NCBI GenBank assembly: GCA_000733355.1
Contig: JNVV01000045.1
Location: 67,314 to 131,313, forward strand
DNA: 64,000 nt
Reading direction: 5' to 3'
From: Falciphora oryzae
Taxonomy: Eukaryota > Ascomycota > Sordariomycetes > Magnaporthales > Magnaporthaceae
How positions within the stretch are numbered: the stretch's first letter is position 1; each line of letters starts with the position of its first letter. A program made the position numbers and the translations under genes. Below are positions 54,301 to 64,000 of the stretch, in pieces. Under the pieces are notes generated by a model. The model was not told where the DNA came from and did no database searches. It saw only the letters and a program-made list of their open reading frames with translations.

Positions 54301-56686
54301 TTCGAGCGAATCATCGGTGACGAAGCACAGTTTCTGCGCAACCAGGACGCCACACTGCACAGGGTTTTCAGACTGGTCCCGGTTCGACATCGCGGCTTTT
54401 GCACAGCGACGCCAACTATCAGCCGTGTGACCGATATATTGGCGTTCGCCAGCATGGTTTGGGACCTCGCTGCTCTCAAAATCACCCGCCCCGGCTCTGT
54501 TTCCCTGGAAGACCTTCGGCGGCCGGATTATGTCCCAGCAGAGGATGGACCCGAGTCCTGGTTCGGCACAGGCACGCCCACCAAGCAAAAAAACGACTTG
54601 AGGCAACTTGGACGATTGGGCCACCGATACTGGTTGCTGGCGCCAGGCTCAATGTCGTGCATGACGGACCGAGGCGCTCCCGACGAGTTCTCGCAAATGC
54701 TGTTTGCCGCTACCGGCATCTTCACCTTACGACGGGGCATGGACACCATGCTGACACTTCCCAACGGCACCAAAATCTTCCCTCGTGACGCGATTCCTCG
54801 GTCAAGGTTGATCAGCGAGGAGGTCAGGTTCGGCAGCCGTGGCGATGAGGTGTCCACCGAAACCAACGATATTCTCAAGAATATCAAGTTCGTGAACGAC
54901 GACACCGAAGGCGATGAGCCGGCAGTGCCCGTCAATGACGACAAAGAGCCCGGCCCCGGCATGTCGATAGCTCTCATTCGCGCCCTGACTCTCCTGGCCT
55001 CGGACTTCCATGCTTGGGGCATGTTGCACACGTCTGACGAAATGCGAGACATGGACCCGGAGGTTCTCGCGACGTCGATGCAGTCTCATCTGGCGGCCGC
55101 AGGCATAAGACTCCCCAAGGGCCGCCTTACGAAACGGCAAGTCGAGAAGGCCATTCTGCAGAAGGACGATGGCGCGTCTGCAAAACTTGGCTTTGAACTG
55201 GCCGAGATGATCCATGCAGTCTCTTCGGACGGGCCACTCTCCTGGATTTTCACCACCTTGGTTGACGGGCCCCAATATCTGGCTCCATCTGGCCGGCTAG
55301 AGATGGTATATTTCTCACTTTGGGAATCGCCTCTGTTCCTCCGCATTGCTGAACTTGTGCTCCAATACCACAAGCAGGGAAAGCGGGTCTTGATCATGGT
55401 TGGCTCGCCATGGGTCCAGCTGTAAGTTCTTAGCCTCCCTTCATGGCCGCTGGCTTTGCGCCCCTGCGCTCATCATGTCATGTACTAACCGGCAGTTCAG
55501 GGTCCTGACTGCCATCCTCCGGAAGGCGAGCTTCGAGGTGGTCACCATTCGGTCCAGCACCTCTCCCATCGAGCGGGAGCGTATCAAGGACGAGTGGAAC
55601 TCGAAGACCTCGGATCTTGATGCCTGCGTTTTGAACATCAACGTTTGTGGCGCGGGCTTGAACCTCCACCTCAACTGTGCTCGGGGGATAATCGCCTGTC
55701 CCACCTGGAACCACAACACGGCGATTCAGGCGTTCGGGCGGCTGAACCGCATCAACCAGGAGGACAAGGTGATTTGGCACCATCTCCATGTTGCGGACAG
55801 CATTTTCCCTTGGATGGAATACAAGTGCGATCAAAAGGTACGAGAAACCCCCTATACGCCTGGCAGCCCCTTTGTAGTTTGTGACCATGGGCTTACCTAC
55901 TTTTTCTAGTTCATGTACGAGGTCATGGCCCATATGAGGCCGGATTTCCCGCAGTCGATCACGCTTCGCGCTCTCGTGGCCATGGAGATCATCTCCGTCA
56001 CGTTTGGTACGCACCCATTCAACCACTTTGCCTGGATGGTCGAGCCCCCGCAAGCCGTTAAGGACTTCTATTCCGACCGCGCCAAACGGGTCGGCCTGTT
56101 TTACTCGGGCCTGGTGCAGTTGATCGTCAAAAAGCCAGTTACACCCACCGAGCAGGACACAATGGACAAGCTGGTGGACTTCGTCATCCCCATCGGCCCC
56201 GCTTTCGTAGATCACGAGTACCAGGCGGAAAAGGGTGGTCGTCGTGGTCCGGACGGCAAATCTGACCCTTTGCCGGGCGAATTCTCTACCCCCATCACTT
56301 GGGAGACCATCCGCAAGATGATGGGCTGGATCGTCAAGCATGGCCGGTATTATCGCGTTCGCAAGTGGGTCAAGCCGCTGGGCGTCCCAGAGAGCTGGAT
56401 CACCCCGTTGATGAACATCATGGGAAGCGGAGAGGAAGGCATGTATCCTGGGGACTTTACCGAGCACAGCCTCGGCAAGGAGATTGCTGCGCTGGCCGAA
56501 GCGGATGAGGCTGTCCCGTTCGGCAACACCTACGAGGATGATTGGGCGGAACACCTCCGGGCATCTCAGGAGACGGCAGCCGACGGCGGGGGTGGCGCCG
56601 ACGCCCCACCGGAGCCTCCTGTCAGGACACCTGGGCCCAGGTTGCTCACAAACAGCCAGGTGAGGCGGTGGCAGGGTTCTAACTAG
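51335..56686 (+). pseudogene. SNF2-like DEAQ-box helicase/ATPase gene with one in-frame TAG
   Basis: Six exons (51335-52019, 52105-53364, 53472-54126, 54195-55421, 55501-55837, 55910-56686) join in perfect phase to 1,646 codons. The N-terminus is disordered and basic (KRERGNPPSS...KRAKGRKS). A region of unknown fold follows, then an SNF2-type ATPase: LLANDVGSGKT Walker A (about 665), TLILTPAILAIQTW, VYIRYGS, VIISSYQTF, GDEAQFLRN (about 908) and FCTATPTIS. The second lobe ends NHNTAIQAFGRLNRI (about 1352, motif VI). Codon 754 is TAG (53786-53788) between the YGS and SYQTF motifs, most simply a CAG-to-TAG change. Everything else is intact, so the allele is either a recent pseudogene or relies on readthrough. 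It may be a chromatin or DNA-repair ATPase; no close family is recognised. Confidence 0.82.
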
Positions 56687-57199
56687 GTAATTGGTCTGGG
56701 CTTCCGACATGTCGTCTGGAATGGGTGGTCACATGGCACCGCCACCGCCCGCCCTTTTTGCTCGTGGGCTTCAGATAGTCTTGGGATCTCGATGGCGACA
56801 CGTGCGCGCGGTCTCGACCTGGGTTCTGGGAGATATACATGGGCGGCTGTGCCTTCGGTCTTCACAGATACTGGGATGTTCAGGGCAGTTTGGTTTGTCG
56901 GGGTATTCTTTTTTATGTTTTGATTAGCCATTCAGGGGCGGTTTGTGCCTTGGGCCTCTATGGGTTCTTGGAGGCATTCGCGCTTCTCATTCTAGACGCT
57001 CAGGGGCAGGTCGCGGCTTTTCCGCTCTCTAGCTACTTCATTCTGACCTAGGCGGAAGGCGGTTCGTCGTCAGGCATAAGTAGTTTGCATGATGACACGA
57101 ATTTCTTCTATTATTCCCCCAGGAAAGCGGCTTTCCAGCTGACTGCGTCCCGGGGGTCGAGTTCCCTCTCCCTCTCTATGACTGCTCGTCCGATCACGA
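56687..57199. other. Region downstream of the helicase gene
   Basis: No supported feature; G- and T-rich on the + strand. Confidence 0.35.
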
Positions 57200-57243
57200 C
57201 CGTCTCAGTTCGGTCCGACCCGCCAGGCCGAGATGTCGCCACC

Positions 57244-58004
57244 GGGATGCTGGTATCTCGCCGCCCCGCCCGCGGGGCTCATCGCGCCCTTGCTGGCTCG
57301 TCGTCTGAACGCCGGAACCCAAGCTCGTTCACAATAAAGAAGACGGCACCCTGATTGCCTCAATGCTTTTCTTTATCTTCCTCCTATTACTATCTCCGTT
57401 CCTATTCCTATTTCCATTACGTTCCTTATATATGTGACTGTATCTTTTCTTTCTTTTTCTTTGTTTCTTCTTTTGGCGGCGGTGACGCAGCCGAAAGATG
57501 CCAAACCTTTTTGTGATGACCGACTTCCGCAGGCCTCCCCCGGCCAGGTGCGCACGCGACGGTCGCCACGTCTTGCCGGCCCTTCGGCGGAACTCCAGGA
57601 GAACCCAAGAACCCCACACTTTGCAGACATCCCCCGCCATGCCCGGCCCGGCCCGCACACGACACCCGCCACGCCTTGCCAGCTCGTCATCTGAACCCCA
57701 AGCCCCCTCTGTTTTACTGGACCCAACTGCCGCCCCCGGCACAAGACGCCCCCGGCAGTCGTCCCGCCTTGGCAAACTGCCAACGGAAGCCCGAAATCCC
57801 TCTACCCTGCTGGACTCCTTTGCCACGCCGAACACAAGACGCACCCGGCAGTCCTCGCTCCTTTCGTGGGTGTCGAAAGAACCCAAAGTCCCTTCGGTAC
57901 TGCAAGCCCCCACCGCCACGCCTGGCCCCGTCCGCACATGGCGGTCCTCCCGCCTCGCCAAGCTGTCAACTGGACCCCACGCACCCCCCCGGCCCGCCCA
58001 GTGA
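57244..58004 (+). pseudogene. Decayed protein-repeat array, about 31-residue units with RRSxRLA core
   Basis: Units with the consensus R-x-R-x-S-x-R-L-A-x-L-S-x-E-x-x-x-P-S are read on + at about 57259, 57551, 57654, 57740, 57833 and 57932. Most spacings are near 93 bp (31 residues), but one needs a frame change and the first is separated by an AT-rich segment (57335-57490). The open part ends at the TGA after APPRPAQ (58002-58004). Basic, Ser/Pro-rich repeats of this kind suggest a nuclear or DNA-associated protein, but no family is recognised. Confidence 0.45.
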
Positions 58005-58367
58005 AGAAATGGGATTCATTCCCTCTTGATGACCAACCGTTCAACCCGGATGACTCATACAACCTGCGAGTTTCCGACATGCCAGCCCCTCCTCGCGCCA
58101 CTCTTCCGCTGGCCTCGCTGCGGCTGGCCAGCTTCGCCGAGACGACAGCGGAATTCTTCGCCTCTTTTAAAGGGGCTCGCGAAAAGGCGCCACCCACCAC
58201 TCCGGGTTGGCCTTTAACCCACGGGATTCATGCCGGCCCGGGATTCATGCCGGCCCGGGATATAAGTTGGCATAGCTTTTTGTTTTCCCATATATTGACA
58301 CTAACTATGGAAATGGTAGCAATACCACCTGATCCAACATTGGCCTTTCCAAACGCTTAAAGCTCCG

Positions 58368-58398
<31 letters not shown>
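58368..58398. repeat. Back-to-back T19-A12 homopolymers
   Basis: Nineteen Ts followed directly by twelve As, able to fold as a hairpin. It could mark an insertion or a sequencing-fragile site. Confidence 0.8.
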
Positions 58399-58400
<2 letters not shown>

Positions 58401-59230
58401 CCATTAGTAGCCCTGAGACCGTTTATTCGGCTCCAAACAACTTTGACATGAAAGTTGAGGAAAACCACTCCATTCTTTTCGACTCGTCCCGTCTGGTATA
58501 AATTAGCCAGTTGCTAGTTATTATTTATCTGGTTAACAATATCGCGAAGCCAGGAGATTACACCGACGTTATCGTATTGGCCGAGTCGGTATCAAGCGGT
58601 CAAAATCCAGCAATACGGCGAACTACCATCCGAACCATTTTGCCGATGTAAAATGTGACATTGTGGTTAGGTTGTTGGAGCGGCTGAGACGTCGTGCCGA
58701 TGAGCCAGACCGCATCCTAGCGTGGAGTCTTGCCCGGGGCTCGCGGTCGTTGAGGGCACGGGATTGGCGTTCCCGTCTTCCCTCAAATGCAGCAACATCG
58801 CAGCCTCACTCCCTCTGGGGACTTTACCCTGCGCGAGATACGAGCGTCGTCTCCAACGCCAGGCCAATTTGCTGTCCCTCCTTGTGCCAGATGGACCAGT
58901 TAGGCACGTGCCGTAGAGGGCGTGCCGGGGTTTGCAAACCTCCACGGGGGCGAGTAGGCAACCTGAGAGATGAACTGGCCACCAATCGAGACGACATCGA
59001 CACTGCTGACTTTTATTTGGCCACCGTGGCAGATTACTATGGCTGTACTTGCGTAGTTTGACGCGACACTCCATCCGGTTGACGCTGTCCCTTCCTGCAT
59101 CTGGCGAGACGTCGTTTGCGCCCATGCTTGCGTGGATAGGCGGGTGGTCCAGCCGCCAGAAGGACGTGTGCGACAACCAGGTGCCCAGGAGTCCCGGTTT
59201 GATCGCCAACTACTTCCGGCAAAATCTGCC
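58399..59230. other. Unassigned, possible upstream part of the cysteine-rich pseudogene
   Basis: AT-shifted to about 58650, then GC-rich short ORFs on both strands. No supported gene. Confidence 0.3.
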
Positions 59231-59232
59231 CG

Positions 59233-59505
59233 AACTGCGGTAAGGAGCACAAGGTCAGTACCCGGCTTTGCGACAGCAGCGATGGTAAAGCACGCCCCGG
59301 CCATCTGGGGCGTGCCCTGACTGCGGTGGGATGCACACTTATTCCACTCTGTTATCGTTGCCACAGAAAGGCAAACCCCCAAGCTTTTGCCACTGTTGCC
59401 AGAAGGAGCCACGCGCTCCAAGGAGGTGCCCGGACTGCAACCGGATGCACGTAAGGGAGACTAAACTTTGTAGCGCTTGCTGTACTAAGGAGAGGACGAA
59501 GTAGC
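59233..59505 (+). pseudogene. Decayed cysteine-knuckle repeat ORF
   Basis: Frames on + give repeated CPxC...H units: CPNCGKEHKVSTRLC, CPDCGGMHTYST, CHCCQKEPRAPRRC, CPDCNRMHVRETKLC and CSACC, ending at TAG 59503-59505. One frame change is required between the first and second units. The layout C-P-x-C-x-x-x-H-x-x-x-T-x-x-C-x-x-C looks like several small zinc-binding modules in series. No start or upstream exon is identified. It could be a remnant of a nucleic-acid-binding protein. Confidence 0.45.
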
Positions 59506-60300
59506 GGAAGGGAAGGGAATTTGCACAGTAGAAAGTCGCTCGTGTTATCCTCAAGGCATAGCGAGGTTGAAGATGGAGGTGGCCGTCTTTTGGAATCTCG
59601 GTTCACTCTAATCTTGACGGCTGAAAAATGACGTCTAGTCGGCAGGCCGGACATGTGGCCCAACACTGGCTCCATGTTCGTGGCTCACGAGCTGAGGGGT
59701 TACTTCAGCCGCGGTATCGCCTCCAATTCATCCATAGATAGGCATTGCAGTTGGTCCAGCTTTGATTTGGATTCCACTCGGAATACCGTTCGTTTGCTCC
59801 TAGCAGGAAGATGCTTCGCAACGCACCAGTAACGCACGGCAGTCCCTCCGGAAGGGGATCAAACCTCAATCGCAGCTCTAGCCACAAACACGCCTCCGTC
59901 TCCCGCCGGGCTACACCGACATCACATTTGGCAATGACGACCTCGGCCCTTTGGCCCCGGAGAAGCGGCCATGGTTCGGCAACAGCGTTAAACGGCTCAA
60001 AGCGAACGAGGACGTGGAGATGGAGTTTTAGCGGGCATTATCCCGCCCCCACCGCGCGGTACCTGCGTAACCACCGGTCACGGGAGCCAAGTACCTGCGC
60101 CGAATGTTTGTGTACCAGACGGACGGCAGGTCGTGGCCTTCCTCGCCGCCGGGTTTGGCAAGACGGGCGACATACGCGACAAGAGCCGCCAGGACTGCGA
60201 GAAGATATCTGACAACGCACTCGGGAGTCAGAGGGGAGGTTCCAGGCAACAGCGGACGCCACTTACCACATTGACTGTCCATCCAAAACATCGAGGAGCC

Positions 60301-63300
60301 ATGGCGGACTCGCACAGCGCCAAACCTACGCCGCAGAACCGGTATGCCGGCGTACAAACACCTGGCAACCGGACGAGACGATACCGGCATTCGTAGCCCG
60401 CCTCCCACCCTCAACTACGATGGGGTTTGCGTGGATATTCATCGATAACCCTTTGGCCAGCGATCGGGCCCTGGGCGGCGATGAAGCCGATGGCACTAAT
60501 CCGGGCAGAGACGCTTTTATCGACGAAGGCTCGCTCAAGCTAGCCTGTCTCGTCAGCTCTGCCGACGCGGCCTGGGCGGCCGGGAAGATCAAGGTCGCAG
60601 CCGGCAGGAATACCAACTCGAGGAAAATGCCGGCAGGGAGGTCGACCCTAAAAAGAAGGGGACTCGCACCCCAAGCTCTTGTGGGATCAAATCTCTTATA
60701 GAATCCCAACATAACGCCACACACTTGCTCGACGGGCTGCCGACCGAGCTGTTGCTTGAGATTAACGACTCGCTCGACCTCGTCAACCAGGTACGGTTTA
60801 GCAGCGCGACCCGCCATCCACCAAGGGCGCTTCCCGACCACGTCGGCACGCGCTGCAAAACTTCCCAACGAAATCAAGGCCCATAGGATCTGGAACGATG
60901 CTCAGCGGCGGGGAAGCAATAAAGCGCAGCTCATCCAGCCGGCAAAGAGGGGGGGCGGGCGATCTCGATGCGCGACTTGCCAAAATCTGCGGCTCCATTA
61001 GCGACAACCGATCCTTCCAGGAGGCAAATCTCCCCAAGCACCGAAAGAGTCTACAGCCCACTGTCTATTCCAAAATGTACAGTCCTTGGTTTATCGGCGC
61101 ACCCAGCAGCCTCACTGAGCCTGAGCGACCCAAGGTCGTAACAAGGCCGCGACCGCAGGGGGTTCCTGTCATGGCTGTAGAAGGCCTGGGCCGGTTACGC
61201 ACCCCCTAACGCGTTTTATTTTCAGCTCGGCGCGTGCGTTTCCTTTCGTCGGGCTCTCGCCCGCGCTGCACCTAAGGCACCTGTATCAGGGTCTCTCTCG
61301 CGCTGCAAACGCGGCCCCAAGTTAATCGCCGTCCCTTTCGCTGGACCAGACACGACCCCGACCGAGAGACCCTTTGGGCACAAAACCCTCCACGCGAGCC
61401 CTCCCTCGAGATAAAGTCCCCCGCGCGAGACCCTCTGGGCAAGACGCCCCTGCGCACAAGACCTTCTGTGCATAAAAGATCCCTACTCCCTGCAACGGTG
61501 CAGAAAATTGACCCCTTGCGGCAGGGCACCGGCCCCTCTCCCTGCACAATATCCTCTGCGTTATCGATCCGACTTCCCCTGCATACGAGACCCTTTGGCA
61601 GTACTTGGAGGAATTGGCCCCTGGGTACCTGTATATTAGCACCCGAAAGCCACCGAGGATGGTAGCGTTTTCGTGCGTGCCGGCACTTGTTACGGCCGGT
61701 AGTGCCGTGGCGGCAGCACGGGCTCGCTCAAGCCGACCTGCCTGCTCACCTTTGCCGATACTACAACAAATGCGGAAATGACCGAGTCCGCAGCTGGCAG
61801 CACTGCCGACGACGAAATAACCAGCCGCCAACTTGTCGATGAACACCCAATCTCTCCGACGACACGATGGCGGACTCCCAGCGCCCAAGACACGCCGGCG
61901 TGAAACGGTTGAATCCCGCAACCCTACACCTTGTCCGAGCGTTCGTCAGCCCACCAACCTCGTTCAAAGCCTACTCCAACACCTGCATATGTCGCACCAA
62001 CAGCTCCTGCTGCGTCTGCAAGCCCTACCCCAGCTCTGGCATCATCCAAGCTCGGCGATGAAGCCGATAGCGAAATTGAGCGGAACTCTTGGGCGCAAGC
62101 GATGTGTCGGCCCGTCTTTGGCCTTGAGGATGGCAGCTCCCAGGGCCACCACTCGTTCCTCTAACCTATCGTTCCCCCGCTATCAATCCCGGAGATTCCA
62201 AGCAACCTTGAAGACACCCAGTCTCCCCGAGTCTTCCACCCGTGAACCCCAAGCTGCCACAGGTTTTGACGAGTAAGACGCCGCAGTTCTCGCCATCAGC
62301 GTCCGAGACCCAAGCGGCAAATGATGCTAGCGCTGCTCGACCTGACGCCCGGGGGAGGGCTCGTTCCCGTTATTGTCTCCGTGCTGGGGACTGCGACCCT
62401 AGCGTTTGTCGCCCGGTCCCCGCCCGCGGCGGCAACGGGCTTTCCGTGGATCTTCGTCGACAAGCTTTTGGCTGACAAGGATCGGACCTTAGGCGACGAT
62501 GAGGCCGACAGCACCGTCATCGATCGGGGCTCGCTCAAACTGGCCTGCCTCGTCAGCTTTGTCGACGCGACCAGGGCGGCCGAGAAGGCCCGCCAATGTA
62601 TTAAAGCATGGTGTTCGTGTTCCAAAGAGTGGTTGCGATGATACTGCCACCGTACAGAGAAGTGAAGTGGCGATCAAGCGGGTGGAAGCCTTGGAGTTTT
62701 CATTCCATGAACAGTACACCCACGACAACGAACCATTAGTGGACGCTGTCTACCCTGGGTGGCCACTTCACTACCGCAGTGAGTAACGTGTGCGTTGTGG
62801 AGAATCTTCTTGCAGCCTTTGCGTGGTGTTTGGAGCCGGAGCTGAGCGCCAAGCCTTGATTTCCGCGGTTGGACAATTCGGAAGACTCTTCCCGTGTGAG
62901 GGCCAAGCATCAAGCAATAAAACTTCGCAGGCCCACGCTACGCCGCAGAACCGGTATGCCGGTGCCAGAGTCGGATTTGTGTGAATCCGCTCTCCAGCTT
63001 GCATGTGCCTGATCAACTACTCGTCCAACCACGCGAGCTCCCGGCTAATTCCCTCCCGCCAACTCAGCACACCGGATTTTCCATCTACTCCCAGCCGAAG
63101 TCAAGCGCGTGGTTACAGCAACTGCCACACAAAACGGAATAACGGACATCTATGGCCTTATTCTGCTTTTCTGGGCTCGTGCCAAACTGCCGACCTGCAT
63201 CCCTCAGTCCGTACTGGAAAATCCTCGCATCCTCATTGCCCAGATTGCCCTCAGCCAGAGGCTGGTAATTATTTAAAAGAAGGATGGGGATCCGGAACCT

Positions 63301-63370
63301 AGCAGAAGCAACGAGGGCTCTAACGGCAACGAGGGCCCCAACGACGCACTCGGGAGGAAGGCAGCCGGGA
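60301..63370 (+). repeat. Three or more diverged copies of an unknown gene fragment
   Basis: A segment coding GSLKLACLVS-like text occurs at about 60525, 61725 and 62530. A PQNRYAGV-like segment, often after MADS, occurs at about 60301-60350, 61867 and 62938-62962; the first and last share an exact 25-bp identity. A further shared stretch (ACGCACTCGGGAG) is at about 60217 and 63343. No copy is an intact ORF. The pattern is that of an amplified and decaying gene family; function is unknown. Confidence 0.5.
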
Positions 63371-64000
63371 GGTAGCTGCAAGATTCGGTGTGCTGAGCTT
63401 ACCGGGGCGCGGAGAATCTGGCCCTCATCTGCGATCGCTCGGCCAAATCGGATTTCCGTCAGCTGGAGTGCCCAATGAACCCGGCCTGCCGATAAAGCCT
63501 TGGTGTTATGAGGCTTTTGCCAAGCTTGCCACTTGTGGCTCAACTGGGATATGATGGCGGGAACCCGGATGATGCCGAGGGCTGACAGGCTAGGCGGCTG
63601 CCCATGGAGGTACCTAGGTAAGAGAGGTGCTGCTCCCGTTTCTGGTAGGTGGCGCTGGTTGCGACAGGCACGGTGGCCGTCGGCGCAAGCCCTAAGCTGG
63701 TCATCGAGGGCGAGACAGCCCGCATCCTGCGGCCGTGCACCCTGCCGAAGCCCAGCATGCTGTGACAGTAAGGAGTACGCTCTCAGGAGCCTGCATTGGC
63801 ATGCAGTGGGCATCGGGCTTATAGGACCTGTGACTACCCTGAATGCGAGACCGTATATCACGCAGCCCAGATGACCAGTCCTCCCCCAGCTGGCCTCCTT
63901 TGTTCGAAATAGCATCAGGGTGTATCACATAGGAAACAGCACCATCCTCTGTGGACGAAAAGACATCATCGCCACCGCAGCATCAGTGACCGACACGTCG
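63371..64000. other. Window end, nothing assigned
   Basis: Only shadow-like short ORFs, some continuing past the edge. No feature is supported. Confidence 0.3.

Noticed and set aside
6498..64000. Starship-type giant element with a tyrosine-recombinase captain
   Set aside because: No DUF3435-like recombinase or matching large-scale borders were seen; the mobile DNA is explained by the smaller elements listed.
1..64000. CRISPR arrays, tRNA or rRNA genes, telomere repeats
   Set aside because: No regular spacer-repeat arrays, no cloverleaf candidates I could support, and no TTAGGG-type runs were noticed by eye; a covariance-model scan would be decisive for tRNAs.

Overview
This is a filamentous-fungus (Ascomycota) nuclear window, most like a Sordariomycete and perhaps Sordariales. 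The evidence is short GT...CTAAC...AG introns, typical fungal families (Hob3/Rvs161 BAR protein, MEP/Amt ammonium transporter, GH18 chitinase, DUF1996-like secreted protein, HeLo-like and ankyrin-kinase proteins), and a two-state base composition. GC-rich genes alternate with AT-shifted transposon relics whose frames are broken mostly by TAG/TAA where CAG/CAA is expected. That pattern is typical of repeat-induced point mutation (RIP). The genus is not determined.

Layout: 0-0.7 kb is an AT-rich relic ending in a Fot1-like terminal repeat. 0.9-6.0 kb holds three minus-strand genes: a disordered protein, a D-2-hydroxyacid dehydrogenase and an aldo-keto reductase. 6.5-10.9 kb is a 4.45-kb DNA transposon with perfect 128-bp inverted repeats, a decayed Tc1-type DD34E transposase and a large unrecognised convergent ORF; it contains a 30-N assembly gap flanked by a perfect 144-bp duplication. 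11.4-13.4 kb has two secreted-protein genes. 15.7-28.1 kb is one membrane-protein gene split by a three-level transposon nest: a Fot1/pogo-like element (TA duplication) carrying an 8,000-bp chromovirus-type Ty3/gypsy element (180-bp LTRs, AGGAT duplication), which itself carries a second pogo-like element (TA duplication). Removing the outer element rejoins the host gene in frame.

28.1-33.6 kb is a divergent pair of signalling genes: a HeLo-like/pseudokinase protein and a protein kinase joined through an intron to ankyrin repeats. By architecture they resemble fungal cell-death or self/non-self recognition modules; this is inference. 34.4-39.2 kb holds a secreted GH18 chitinase, a seven-exon Hob3/Rvs161 BAR gene and a peptidyl-tRNA hydrolase. 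A gene-free 4.2 kb follows, then the ammonium transporter (43.4-45.3 kb), with GATA motifs upstream consistent with nitrogen control. Next come a solo LTR with perfect CCACT duplications and a secreted SGNH/GDSL hydrolase.

47.9-64 kb is accessory-like. It contains a 12-bp minisatellite, a 1,646-codon SNF2-like DEAQ helicase gene carrying one in-frame TAG, a decayed array of about 31-residue Arg-Ser-Arg-Leu repeats, a decayed cysteine-knuckle ORF and several diverged copies of an unknown gene fragment. No tRNA, rRNA or CRISPR was recognised.
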